DNA of 45,042 nt from Chlorobiota bacterium (lineage in GTDB: Bacteria; Bacteroidota; Bacteroidia; Bacteroidales; B39-G9), in assembly GCA_013152655.1 (NCBI GenBank), contig JAADFW010000251.1:1-45042 (forward strand), read 5' to 3'. A model generated the notes under the pieces. It was not told the origin of the DNA. It did no database searches and saw nothing but the letters and a program-made list of their open reading frames with translations. The position numbers and the translations under genes are program-made. Position 1 is the first letter of the stretch, and every line of letters begins with the position of its first letter. Shown here piece by piece: positions 34,491-42,817 of this stretch.

Positions 34491-35750
34491 ATGGCACATA
34501 AAATAGATTTCTTGTTTGCCGAATGGCTCAAAATTATTGGTATGTCTGATATGGCTATTATTTGGCTTAAGTCTGGTATTTACATAATTTTAATGTTAAT
34601 AGTGGCATACATAGCCGACCGTTTGACAAAAAAAATACTATTAGGCTCATTGAAAAAATTTGTTGATCATTCAAAAAGCACGTGGGACGATATTATGTAT
34701 AATAAAGGTGTCTTTAATCGTGTTGTACATGTGGTTCCGGCACTTATTATTTTTTATGTATCCCATTTTATATTTAAAGAATATGAAACCATTCTGGTTA
34801 TAATTAGGTCTTCATTTTATATCTATCTTATTATTCTCGGCATTTTCGTATTCGATTCATTTATTAATGCTCTGCATGATATTTATAACCAGTATCCTTT
34901 TTCTAAAAACCGGCCCATTAAAGGATATATTCAGGTGGTTAAAATCTTTCTCTATTTTATTGGAATAATTGTTATACTTTCTATTTTATTGAATAAGTCG
35001 CCGGTTTATTTCCTCAGCGGCTTAGGTGCTTTAGCAGCGGTTTTATTATTGGTTTTTAAAGACACTATTTTAGGATTTGTTGCCAGCATCCAGCTTTCTG
35101 CCAATAAAATGGTTCGCATAGGCGATTGGATTTCAATGCCTTCTCATAAAGCAGATGGTACGGTTGTCGAAATTAGCCTGAATACAGTAAAAGTACAGAA
35201 CTGGGATAAAACAATAAGCACAATCCCAACCTATGCTTTGGTTGCCGAATCGTTTAATAACTGGCGCGGAATGGAAGAGTCAGGGGGTAGAAGAATCAAA
35301 CGTTCAATTAATATTGATATGAAAAGTATTAAATTTTGCACTCCTGAAATGCTTGAAAAGTATAAAAAAATAAAAATACTTTCTGATTATATTCAAACTA
35401 AGAAGAAAAAACTTGATGAATACAATACAAAAAATAATTTGGATAATTCTGTCCTGGTAAATGGCAGAAGAATGACCAATATCGGAACTTTTAGAAAATA
35501 TATAGAATTGTACCTGCATGAGCATCCTAAAATACACGATAATATGACTTTTTTAGTCAGGCAGTTACAACCTACCGAAAAAGGCTTGCCTATAGAAATT
35601 TATGTTTTTAGCAAAGATCAGGAATGGGCTAAATATGAAGCACTTCAGGCCGATATTTTTGACCATATTCTTGCCATAATAAATGAATTTGATTTGCGTA
35701 TTTTCCAAAATCCTACAGGCAATGATTTTGAAAAACTGGTAAATAGATAA
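34491..35750 (+). CDS. MscS-family mechanosensitive ion channel
   Basis: This is a 419-residue inner-membrane protein. About five hydrophobic helices occupy residues 10-200. The pore-lining helix and start of the beta domain carry the MscS signature FLSGLGALAAVLLLVFKDTI, then LGFVASIQLSANKMVRIGDW and GTVVEISLNTVKVQNWD. The cytoplasmic C-terminus carries an insert (about 275-330) before the alpha/beta part, as in the larger YbdG-like branch of the family. Members release solutes on hypo-osmotic shock. It is a stand-alone gene: divergent from the M64 gene and 112 nt before the DUF1573 gene. Confidence 0.92.
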   Translation: MAHKIDFLFAEWLKIIGMSDMAIIWLKSGIYIILMLIVAYIADRLTKKILLGSLKKFVDHSKSTWDDIMYNKGVFNRVVHVVPALIIFYVSHFIFKEYETILVIIRSSFYIYLIILGIFVFDSFINALHDIYNQYPFSKNRPIKGYIQVVKIFLYFIGIIVILSILLNKSPVYFLSGLGALAAVLLLVFKDTILGFVASIQLSANKMVRIGDWISMPSHKADGTVVEISLNTVKVQNWDKTISTIPTYALVAESFNNWRGMEESGGRRIKRSINIDMKSIKFCTPEMLEKYKKIKILSDYIQTKKKKLDEYNTKNNLDNSVLVNGRRMTNIGTFRKYIELYLHEHPKIHDNMTFLVRQLQPTEKGLPIEIYVFSKDQEWAKYEALQADIFDHILAIINEFDLRIFQNPTGNDFEKLVNR

Positions 35751-35819
35751 TTAGCAGGTGTTTAACAAATTTTAACACTTACTTAAATTCATCTTTCATC
35801 TTCCGAACTTAAAAAATAT

Positions 35820-35827
35820 TAACTTTG
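35820..35827 (+). promoter_or_regulatory. Putative -7 element for the DUF1573 gene
   Basis: TAACTTTG fits TAnnTTTG and lies 35 nt before the ATG at 35863. A -33 TTG is not evident. Confidence 0.45.
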
Positions 35828-35862
35828 TATGTTATCAGAAAGTTAAATTTAATATTACAATA

Positions 35863-36957
35863 ATGAAAAAGATATCTATTGGATTGTTTACTATTTTATT
35901 TTTTTGGGTAGCTTCAATAAATGCACAACAAAAAAATGCAAAAATAGAATTTAAATCAAAAACAAATAATTTTGGTACTATACATGAAGAAAAAGGCCCT
36001 GTAAGTTTTACATTTGAATTCACTAATTCCGGTCAAAAACCTTTGATCATTACAAATGTTAAGCCATCGTGTGGTTGTACAACTTCTGATTATACCAAGA
36101 AACCGGTTCCTCCTGGAGGTAGCGGTTATGTTACTGCTACTTATAATCCGCATAATCGTCCTGGTAAATTTAATAAGTCAATTAATATTACTACCAATAG
36201 CGATAATCCTATTACAGTATTGCATATTACAGGTGTTGTTATACCAAAGCCAAAATCGCAGGAAGATATTTATCCGAAACTTTTAAGTAAAATAAGGCTT
36301 GATAAAGACCATGTTGGCTTTACACGAATATTAAATACAGAGGTTAAAACTGAAGAGATAAATTTTGTAAATGTTTCAAACGAATTGGTTAAACTTGATT
36401 TTGAGTTGATACCGGTATATGTTACCATTAATGTGATTCCTGAAACTATTAAACCAAATGAAAAGGGTAAAATAATAATAAAATATGATGCCGGAAAAGT
36501 AAACGATTTTGGTTTTAAAATAAATAAAGTAATAATTAAAGAAAACGGAGTAGTAAATAATAAAAACAGAATTACCATTAGTGCAAATATTTATGAAGAT
36601 TTTTCAAAACTTACTCCTGAACAATTAGCTAATGCACCAATTGTTACATTTGATAAAAGATCATTTAAATTTGGTACTATTAAACAAGGCGAATCAGTTA
36701 GTACAACATTTCAAATTTCAAATACAGGAAAATCTGATTTAGTTATTAGAAAAACGAAAGCTTCTTGTGGCTGTACAGTTGTTCAGCCTGCCAAAAAGGT
36801 TATAAAGCCTGGTGAATCAACAGATATTAAGGCAACTTTCAATTCACGTGGCAAAAGAGGAAAGCAGTCGAAAAATATTACAATAACTACCAATGACCCG
36901 AAAAATCCGGTTAGTATTTTAAAAGTTACCGGTGTTGTTGAGGTACCGGCTAAATAG
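35863..36957 (+). CDS. Exported protein with two DUF1573 (Ig-like) domains
   Basis: This 364-residue protein has a signal peptide (MKKISIGLFTILFFWVASIN, then A). There are two DUF1573 domains, at about 28-127 and 265-362, each with the conserved F.FG.I...G...FTFEFTNSG..PL.I..V.PSCGCT pattern (VKPSCGCTTSDY and TKASCGCTVVQP) and a final TT(N)..NP repeat. A linker of about 135 residues with a related sandwich pattern sits between them. The domain is an immunoglobulin-like (ASPM/SPD-2/Hydin-type) fold found in exported Bacteroidota proteins; its function is unknown. The SCGC motif is invariant in both copies. A strong terminator follows 23 nt after the stop. Confidence 0.88.
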   Translation: MKKISIGLFTILFFWVASINAQQKNAKIEFKSKTNNFGTIHEEKGPVSFTFEFTNSGQKPLIITNVKPSCGCTTSDYTKKPVPPGGSGYVTATYNPHNRPGKFNKSINITTNSDNPITVLHITGVVIPKPKSQEDIYPKLLSKIRLDKDHVGFTRILNTEVKTEEINFVNVSNELVKLDFELIPVYVTINVIPETIKPNEKGKIIIKYDAGKVNDFGFKINKVIIKENGVVNNKNRITISANIYEDFSKLTPEQLANAPIVTFDKRSFKFGTIKQGESVSTTFQISNTGKSDLVIRKTKASCGCTVVQPAKKVIKPGESTDIKATFNSRGKRGKQSKNITITTNDPKNPVSILKVTGVVEVPAK

Positions 36958-36980
36958 TCATATCAGCAAAAAAATATATT

Positions 36981-37020
36981 AAAATAGCGTGGAAGAAGTT
37001 TCACGCTATTTTATTTTTTT
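36981..37020 (+). terminator. Rho-independent terminator after the DUF1573 gene
   Basis: AAAATAGCGTG (36981-36991) pairs perfectly with CACGCTATTTT (37002-37012) around a 10-nt loop, followed by a T-rich tail to 37020. Confidence 0.9.
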
Positions 37021-37054
37021 AACATAAAATAATTAAACAGAAAGTAGATTTTTA

Positions 37055-37062
37055 TAATTTTG
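37055..37062 (+). promoter_or_regulatory. Putative -7 element for the thioredoxin-like gene
   Basis: TAATTTTG matches TAnnTTTG and lies 44 nt before the ATG at 37107, just after the terminator of the previous gene. Confidence 0.45.
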
Positions 37063-37106
37063 CAATCAATTATCTATATATATAAATATTTAAATAAAGA
37101 TTAAAA

Positions 37107-37457
37107 ATGTTATTACAAACGAATTTAAAACACATAGCTACTGAAGATGATTTTAATAAAATCATTAATGAAAATGAAAATGTTATGATTTGTTGTGGGC
37201 GAATGGGCCCTATGTGCCTTCCTGTTTACGATGTAATGGAAGAATTTGAGAATAGCGGAGATTATAATCATGTTGGATTTAGAGACATGTTATTTGATAA
37301 TCCGGATGCACATGTTATTAGGAATTTACCTGAATGTAGTGGATTCATGGGTTTGCCATTTACCGTTTATTTTAAAAATGGGAAAGTTGTAAAAGCAACT
37401 TCAAGTATTCAGTCAGCCGAACAGGTTAAAGAAATTCTTGATACCGAGTTTAAATAA
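37107..37457 (+). CDS. Thioredoxin-fold protein with CX6C active-site region
   Basis: This 116-residue protein has a thioredoxin-like pattern (a redox motif, an alpha-helix, then a GLPFTVYFKNGKVV segment resembling the cis-Pro loop and the strand after it). Instead of CxxC it has MICCGRMGPMCLPVYDVMEE, with Cys29, Cys30 and Cys37, plus a further cysteine in LPECSGFMGLP. The family with CGRMGPMC is known in Bacteroidota and other anaerobes and is usually annotated simply as a thioredoxin family protein. The thioredoxin-reductase-like flavoprotein 109 nt downstream is a natural partner. It has its own terminator, so the two are separate or weakly coupled transcripts. The substrate is unknown. 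Confidence 0.8.
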   Translation: MLLQTNLKHIATEDDFNKIINENENVMICCGRMGPMCLPVYDVMEEFENSGDYNHVGFRDMLFDNPDAHVIRNLPECSGFMGLPFTVYFKNGKVVKATSSIQSAEQVKEILDTEFK

Positions 37458-37481
37458 TATTTAAGCGTGAAACATACCTTT

Positions 37482-37518
37482 AAAGGAGCTGTCAATTTTT
37501 TGATAAAGCTCCTTTTTT
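37482..37518 (+). terminator. Rho-independent terminator after the thioredoxin-like gene
   Basis: AAAGGAGCT (37482-37490) pairs with AGCTCCTTT (37507-37515) across a 16-nt loop and runs into a T6 tract (37513-37518). It separates the thioredoxin-like gene from the flavoprotein gene. Confidence 0.85.
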
Positions 37519-37566
37519 ATGGTAAGTATTTCAGGTAATTTTTGTCAGATGTAAAAAAATAGAAAA

Positions 37567-38493
37567 ATGGAGAAATATGATTTTGATTTAATTATAATAG
37601 GAGCAGGGCCAGCCGGTTTAACAGCCGGAATTTATGCATCAAGGGCTAAAACTTCAACTTTAATACTTGATATCGGTATAGTTGGTGGACAAATGGTATT
37701 AACTTATGAGATAGCAAATTATCCGGGTGTTGAACAAACTTCAGGCTTTATGCTTTCAAAAACTATGAAAAAACAAGCCATTTCGTTTGGTTGTGAAATA
37801 AAGTCGAATGTGAAAATTACCCATTTTGATTGTAGCCGAAAAGTAAAAAAAATAATTGTGAACGATTCAATAGAATACAATGCGAAAGCTGTAATAATAG
37901 CAACCGGAGGAAGGCCAAGGTCATTGAATGCAAAGGGCGAAGAAATATTTAAAGGGAAAGGGATTTCGTATTGTGCTACTTGCGATGGTGACTTTTATCA
38001 GAATAAAGAAATTATTGTTGTGGGTGGTGGTAATTCTGCCCTTGAAGAAGCTGTTTCACTAACTAAATATGCCAGTAAAGTAACTGTTGTGCATCAGTTC
38101 AATTATTTTCAGGCTTTTGATTTTGCTATAAAAGAAGCTAAAGCAAATGGAAAAATTGAATATATCATGGAATCGACTATTGTTGGTTTTGAGGGGCATG
38201 AAAAACTGGAAAATGTTATTATTAAAAACTTAAAAACCGGTAAAGAACATTATATGAAGATAGATGGTGTATTCATTTTTATTGGGTATGAACCAAATAC
38301 TGAATTTTTAAAGGGAAAAATTGATCTGAATGAAAGAAATGAAATTTTGACGAATGACGATTTGGCTACTTCTTTGGATGGTGTTTTTGCTGCGGGCGAT
38401 GTACGAAAAAAAAATATACGGCAGATAACAACCAGTGTTGCTGATGGCACTATTGCTGCTATTAATGCTGTAAATTACATTCAATGTAAATAG
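37567..38493 (+). CDS. Thioredoxin-reductase-like FAD flavoprotein with altered NAD(P)H motif
   Basis: This 308-residue low-molecular-weight TrxR fold has the FAD-binding GAGPAG (12-17), redox-active CATC (Cys136, Cys139) in SYCATCDGDFY, nucleotide-binding VVGGGNSALEEA (151-162), and a C-terminal VFAAGDVR with ITTSVADGTIAA. The NADPH-specificity motif HRRxxxR is replaced by HQFNYFQ (176-182): both early arginines and the last are missing. This argues against NADPH and for NADH or another donor. It lies between a CX6C thioredoxin-like protein and a Trx-Grx fusion, its probable partners. The ATG at 37567 is preceded by a weak purine-rich region. Confidence 0.85.
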   Translation: MEKYDFDLIIIGAGPAGLTAGIYASRAKTSTLILDIGIVGGQMVLTYEIANYPGVEQTSGFMLSKTMKKQAISFGCEIKSNVKITHFDCSRKVKKIIVNDSIEYNAKAVIIATGGRPRSLNAKGEEIFKGKGISYCATCDGDFYQNKEIIVVGGGNSALEEAVSLTKYASKVTVVHQFNYFQAFDFAIKEAKANGKIEYIMESTIVGFEGHEKLENVIIKNLKTGKEHYMKIDGVFIFIGYEPNTEFLKGKIDLNERNEILTNDDLATSLDGVFAAGDVRKKNIRQITTSVADGTIAAINAVNYIQCK

Positions 38494-38645
38494 TATTTGC
38501 TGAAAACCAATAAAATATAGTAGGTTCTAATTTTTGTCATATTTTTTCCGACTAACAAAGAACTGAAAATTTAGCAGGTTGTTTTAAACGGTATAATATT
38601 TGTAAAACGGCTAATCGAAATTTAATAATAGTTGAGTTTTGTACA

Positions 38646-39230
38646 ATGGATATAATAAATGTAAATTCACATAACGAAATGCTTGGTCATATAAGTAATG
38701 ACAAAAAGGCATACTTATTATTATTTAAAAAAGGGTCTGATGCAAGCGAATGTGCACTAAAAAATATTCAAAGTGTAAACAACACTTCTGAAAAAGTTGA
38801 AATTATGGTAGCAGATGTAAATAATGTACGCGATATTCATCCGAATTATCCTGTTACATCGGTTCCAAGTTTGCTTGAATTTAGTAATGGCCAGTTTGTT
38901 AATCTTTATAAAGGATGTAATGATGGCCAATATTATAAATCAATTTTTGAGAACACTGTTTTTGAAGTAAAAGGAGGTGAAGAGAAACCACAAAAAAATG
39001 TTGTGGTTTATTCAACGCCAAGTTGTTCATGGTGCAATACATTAAAAAAATATCTGGATGAACATAAGATACGATATCGCAATGTTGATGTTTCAACAAA
39101 TCAAAAAATGGCGGAAGAAATGGTGAAAAAAAGCGGGCAGCAAGGCGTTCCTCAAACATTAATAAATGGAGAGATAATTGTTGGATTTGACAGGCCAAGG
39201 ATAAATCGGCTATTAGGTATTAAGGCTTAA
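38646..39230 (+). CDS. Thioredoxin-fold/glutaredoxin fusion protein
   Basis: This 194-residue protein has two thioredoxin folds. Residues 1-105 carry a Trx-like fold without CxxC (a lone Cys36 in SDASECALKN) but with the SVPSLLEFSNG cis-Pro loop. Residues 118-194 form a glutaredoxin with CSWC (Cys127, Cys130), GVPQTLINGEIIVGFD (Grx TVP/GGxxD-like elements) and a C-terminal helix. It could shuttle electrons from the upstream reductase. It lies 152 nt after that gene and 69 nt before the GroES-like gene on the same strand. Confidence 0.85.
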   Translation: MDIINVNSHNEMLGHISNDKKAYLLLFKKGSDASECALKNIQSVNNTSEKVEIMVADVNNVRDIHPNYPVTSVPSLLEFSNGQFVNLYKGCNDGQYYKSIFENTVFEVKGGEEKPQKNVVVYSTPSCSWCNTLKKYLDEHKIRYRNVDVSTNQKMAEEMVKKSGQQGVPQTLINGEIIVGFDRPRINRLLGIKA

Positions 39231-39285
39231 GTTAAGGTGAAGTTTATAATTATTATTTAAATATTTTTTAACCCAAAATAAAAAA

Positions 39286-39290
39286 AGGAG
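39286..39290 (+). promoter_or_regulatory. Strong Shine-Dalgarno site before the GroES-like gene
   Basis: AGGAG lies 9 nt upstream of the ATG at 39300, within an A-rich leader. Such a site is rare among the genes of this window, suggesting high translation of this small protein. Confidence 0.6.
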
Positions 39291-39299
39291 AAAATTAAA

Positions 39300-39587
39300 A
39301 TGAAAGAATTATTGCCACTAAATCAGAATGTATTATTAGATATTACTGAAGAGCAAGCTGAACAAAAAACTGCTTCCGGTATTATCATTCCTGATTCTGC
39401 AAAAGAAAAGCAAAAATTTGCTAAAGTAATTGCTGTAGGAAATATTGAAAACCCACAAGTTAAAATTGGCGATACTGTTTATTATAAAGAATTTTCAGGT
39501 ACTGAAACGGAAATGGATAATAAAAAGTATTTAATTATTGCATATGATGATTTGTTAGCAAAAGTTGTGGAAACAGAGAAAATATAA
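39300..39587 (+). CDS. GroES/Cpn10-like co-chaperonin, orphan
   Basis: This 95-residue protein matches the Cpn10 fold: LLPLNQNVLLDI at the N-terminus, a mobile loop region ending KTASGIIIPDSAKEKQ, KFAKVIAVG, VKIGDTVYYKEFSGTETEMD, YLIIAYDDLLAKV. No groEL is next to it, unlike a standard groESL operon, so it may be a second, specialised copy. The nearby redox genes suggest a role in stress or protein folding, an inference only. It has a strong ribosome-binding site and a perfect bidirectional terminator after it. Confidence 0.88.
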   Translation: MKELLPLNQNVLLDITEEQAEQKTASGIIIPDSAKEKQKFAKVIAVGNIENPQVKIGDTVYYKEFSGTETEMDNKKYLIIAYDDLLAKVVETEKI

Positions 39588-39606
39588 TTCTGAAATATTG
39601 AAATAC

Positions 39607-39641
39607 AAAAAAGGCTTTTAGATATTCTAAAAGCCTTTTTT
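39607..39641. terminator. Bidirectional terminator between the GroES-like and UspA genes
   Basis: AAAAAAGGCTTTTAGA (39607-39622) and TCTAAAAGCCTTTTTT (39626-39641) are perfectly complementary over 16 bp with a 3-nt loop. The A- and T-tracts allow termination of the plus-strand GroES-like gene and the minus-strand stress-protein gene. Confidence 0.93.
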
Positions 39642-39659
39642 TATGATGTTATATTTTAA

Positions 39660-40508
39660 TTAGCCTATTAATAATGGCTTGTTTCCATTTTTAATTAAAT
39701 GCTTGGTTAAACTACCTACAAAATAATCTAACATTCCACCTTTTCTGGAATGAGAACCAACCACAAATGCATAAACTTCATTAATATAATGTTTGTCAAT
39801 ATAGTCAACAATTGGCTCGTCAGTCCAAACTTTTGAAATATCAGTAAAATTATGGCTATGCAAATAATTTTCAGCTTCAGTTAACAAATAATCTGCTTCA
39901 TCTTTATTTTCAGAAGAGTTTAATATTATTACCGGGCTAACTTCCGGAATTGCTAAGTGTGCAAAACGTTGGAGTGCCCTTGCAGCCGGTAAACTTCCGT
40001 CAAAAGCCAATAATGCTTTTAGCTTGGTTTTATTTATATCCGGTATTTTAATGTTTTTAGGTACTGCGTAAATAGGCGTAATAGAATCCTGCATTAATTT
40101 TTCTAGTGAGTCGCCTTTGTCGTCTTGTGTTTCAAAATGGAAGTAAGTGCGCAATCCAATAATAATTAAATCATAATAAATAGATTCTTTTACTATCCAG
40201 TCACTAGGGCTTCCCTGACGGTTTGCAGCTCTATATTTAACACCGGCTGCTTTACATTTTTCCGAAAACTTTTTTATTAATTTATCAATTCGTTCTTTAG
40301 CCTCTGATTTTTTAGATTTTTCCAAATGATCGGCATAATAAGAGGCTCCTAAAGGAATAGCTCCAATAGATTTTTCAATTCCCGGTAAATCGAGTATTAC
40401 TAATCCTGTTAACTCAGAACCGTGTCTCTTAGCCATTGCTATTGCAAATTCAATAGCTGAATCAGAATACGGTGATGGATCCAGTGGAACTAAAATTCGT
40501 TTAATCAT
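39660..40508 (-). CDS. Tandem universal stress protein (two UspA domains)
   Basis: This 282-residue protein has two UspA folds in tandem. The first opens with RILVPLDPSPYSDSAIEFAI (2-21); the second begins KALLAFDGSLPAARALQRFA. The second copy keeps the ATP-binding-type loop VVGSHSRKGGMLDYFVGSLT. Such double-UspA proteins are typical of Bacteroidota. The start is ATG at 40508, and the terminator on its 3' side is shared with the GroES-like gene. It is divergent from the nitrilase gene; the 187-nt spacer probably holds both promoters. Confidence 0.9.
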   Translation of the reverse strand: MIKRILVPLDPSPYSDSAIEFAIAMAKRHGSELTGLVILDLPGIEKSIGAIPLGASYYADHLEKSKKSEAKERIDKLIKKFSEKCKAAGVKYRAANRQGSPSDWIVKESIYYDLIIIGLRTYFHFETQDDKGDSLEKLMQDSITPIYAVPKNIKIPDINKTKLKALLAFDGSLPAARALQRFAHLAIPEVSPVIILNSSENKDEADYLLTEAENYLHSHNFTDISKVWTDEPIVDYIDKHYINEVYAFVVGSHSRKGGMLDYFVGSLTKHLIKNGNKPLLIG

Positions 40509-40695
40509 CGCGTTTTTTTATTTTGGATTAAATTTAACAATGTATATATTTCCTTAGAATTTTATCTTAAGAAAGGCTAAAATTAGTAAAATATTTTTAT
40601 TTTGTTAAAACATGCTAAAATTTATATTTTAAGTTTTTTTCATACGTAGTTTGTTATCTTTTAGAATTAGTATTTTTAAATAAAAAACAAAAATT

Positions 40696-41616
40696 ATGAT
40701 AGCAATAATTCAAGCAGGCCCTGTATATTTTAATTTGCATGAAAGTATAAATAAAGCATTGTTTCTTATTAAAGAGGCAGCAAAATCAGGGGCAAAAATA
40801 GTTGTATTTGGCGAAACATGGCTTTCCGGGTATCCGGCATGGATTGATTATTGTCCTGATGTAGCTGTCTGGAATAATGAAGCAGTTAAAAATTCATGGG
40901 CCGATTTGTTTAAGAATGGGGTTGAAATTAAAGGAAAAGAAGTGATTCTCTTAAAGAAAGCTGCTAAAGAAAATGGCGTTTATATAATTATTGGGATAAA
41001 TGAAATTATTAAAAAAGGGAAAGGAAACGGTACTATCTATAATGCTATTATTACAATTAATAATAATGGTGAATTATTAAATCATCATCGCAAATTGATG
41101 CCAACTTTTAGTGAAAAATTGGTTTATGGTATAGGAGACGGTTTTGGCTTAAACTCATTTAAAACTACTTTTGGAACTATTGGTTCGCTAATTTGTTGGG
41201 AACATTGGATGCCTCTTGCCAGGCAAACAATGCATGACGAAGCTGAGGATTTCCATTTTGCTTTGTGGCCATCGGTGCATGAAATACACCAGTTAGCCAG
41301 TCGTAATTATGCTTTTGAAGGAAGATGCTATGTAGTTGCTGTAGGGCAGGTAATGCGTGCCCGGCAAATTCCTAAAGGATTAAAATTACCCGATAATTAT
41401 TCAGGTAATGAGCTGTTATTGAATGGAGGAAGTTGTGTAATAGGCCCCAATGGCAAGTTTCTGTTAGAACCACAGTTTAACAAAGAGGAGATAATATATT
41501 TTGAAATTCCTTCAAGTGATATATTAACCAGTGAAAAAATGAATCTTTCAGTAAGCGGGCATTATCAAAGGCATGATGTTTTTGAATTGAATGTGAATAA
41601 AAAAAGATATTTTTAA
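40696..41616 (+). CDS. Nitrilase (carbon-nitrogen hydrolase family)
   Basis: This 306-residue protein has the complete catalytic triad Glu40 (VVFGETWLSGYPAW), Lys133 (HHRKLMPTF) and Cys167 (LICWEHWMPLAR). The CWEHWMPLA motif and the GYPAW segment put it in the nitrilase branch proper rather than amidases or beta-ureidopropionases. It would hydrolyse an organic nitrile to the carboxylic acid and ammonia; aliphatic or arylaceto substrate cannot be told. It is followed 42 nt later by the GH10 gene, an odd neighbour. Confidence 0.9.
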   Translation: MIAIIQAGPVYFNLHESINKALFLIKEAAKSGAKIVVFGETWLSGYPAWIDYCPDVAVWNNEAVKNSWADLFKNGVEIKGKEVILLKKAAKENGVYIIIGINEIIKKGKGNGTIYNAIITINNNGELLNHHRKLMPTFSEKLVYGIGDGFGLNSFKTTFGTIGSLICWEHWMPLARQTMHDEAEDFHFALWPSVHEIHQLASRNYAFEGRCYVVAVGQVMRARQIPKGLKLPDNYSGNELLLNGGSCVIGPNGKFLLEPQFNKEEIIYFEIPSSDILTSEKMNLSVSGHYQRHDVFELNVNKKRYF

Positions 41617-41658
41617 GTTTAAAAAGTTAGAAATGTTAAGAGTAAAAAAGAATTGAAA

Positions 41659-42774
41659 ATGGGAAGAATATTATTTTTTAAAATAGCATTAATAGGATTT
41701 GCAATTACAATTATTACATCATGTGATAAACAAACAGCCTTTACGGGTGTTGACAAGGAGTTTACTTTAAGATACCTTTCAACAAAAAATAATCATTTTA
41801 TGATTGGGTCGCTATTTAATTATAAATATGTTTATGACGTTTCAGATCATGAAAAATTTGAAAAAACATTATCTGATGAGTTCAATATTATTTCCGGCGA
41901 GTGGGAACTCGAAGCTGAATCAATATGGATTGGGCTAAATTCATATAACTTTAAATATGCAGATGCCTTATTAAAATTTGCGCAAGATAATAATATGAAA
42001 GTTAAATGGACACATTTACTTTGGCATGGTGCTTTACCTGAATGGCAGGGTTTTCAAAGTCTTTCGGATGTTGAGTTTGAAACGGCTGTCCATAATTATA
42101 TCGATACGGTAATGCATCACTGTAAAGTGTACTTTCCGGGGGTTGTACATGATTACAATGTTGTAAATGAAGTAATTGACCCGAATGAGGAAACAACCTT
42201 CAGGCCAACTGTATTTGTTGAAAAAATGGGGAATGATTTTGTTGAAAAAGCTTTTACCTGGGCACATGAAGCAGACCCTGATGCAAAATTATATATTTGC
42301 GATTATGATTTTCTTGGAAATCCTGTTGATAACCAATCAAAGCAGGATTTAATGTATGCATTGGTTTCTGATTTGGTTAACAAAGGTATTCCCATTCATG
42401 GCATTGCAGAACAAGCTCATTTAAATACGGAATATATTGATGATATTGATTATTATACTCCTCAGGATATGAACTATTGGTCTGAAACTATGGATTTATA
42501 CGCTGATTTAGGACTAAAATTCGAAGTATCGGAAATGACAATAGCTATAAATGAAGACGGGAAAGGTGTTAATTCTGAGAGATTAGACAGGCAAGCTGAA
42601 ATTTGTAAAGAAATAATAGAATTGTGTTTAACAAAACCTTATGTTGAAGCAGTTATTTTTTGGGGACTTACCGACAAATATACTTATTTGGGTTCAAATG
42701 AATTTCCTGTATTATTTGATGAAAATTATGCCCCTAAACCTATGTATTATTCTATATATAATACATTGCAGTAA
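41659..42774 (+). CDS. GH10 endo-beta-1,4-xylanase lipoprotein
   Basis: This 371-residue protein has a lipoprotein signal (lipobox ITSC, Cys22). The TIM barrel shows GH10 features: WTHLLWHGALPEW (117-129), acid/base Glu171 in HDYNVVNEVID, HGIAEQAHL, and the nucleophile Glu292 in KFEVSEMTIAI. The nucleophile motif differs from the usual (S/T)E(L/I/Y)D, reading SEMT. The expected activity is cleavage of xylan backbones at the cell surface. No SusCD pair or other polysaccharide-utilisation genes are present. The ATG at 41659 is chosen over a TTG two codons upstream. Confidence 0.88.
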   Translation: MGRILFFKIALIGFAITIITSCDKQTAFTGVDKEFTLRYLSTKNNHFMIGSLFNYKYVYDVSDHEKFEKTLSDEFNIISGEWELEAESIWIGLNSYNFKYADALLKFAQDNNMKVKWTHLLWHGALPEWQGFQSLSDVEFETAVHNYIDTVMHHCKVYFPGVVHDYNVVNEVIDPNEETTFRPTVFVEKMGNDFVEKAFTWAHEADPDAKLYICDYDFLGNPVDNQSKQDLMYALVSDLVNKGIPIHGIAEQAHLNTEYIDDIDYYTPQDMNYWSETMDLYADLGLKFEVSEMTIAINEDGKGVNSERLDRQAEICKEIIELCLTKPYVEAVIFWGLTDKYTYLGSNEFPVLFDENYAPKPMYYSIYNTLQ

Positions 42775-42817
42775 TTTAATAGTACAACTGAAGAACAATA
42801 GAAAATTATGCTGAAAA

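Noticed and set aside
36961-37106. Small gene between the DUF1573 and thioredoxin-like genes
   Set aside because: The interval is accounted for by a terminator and a promoter; no start codon with a usable frame.
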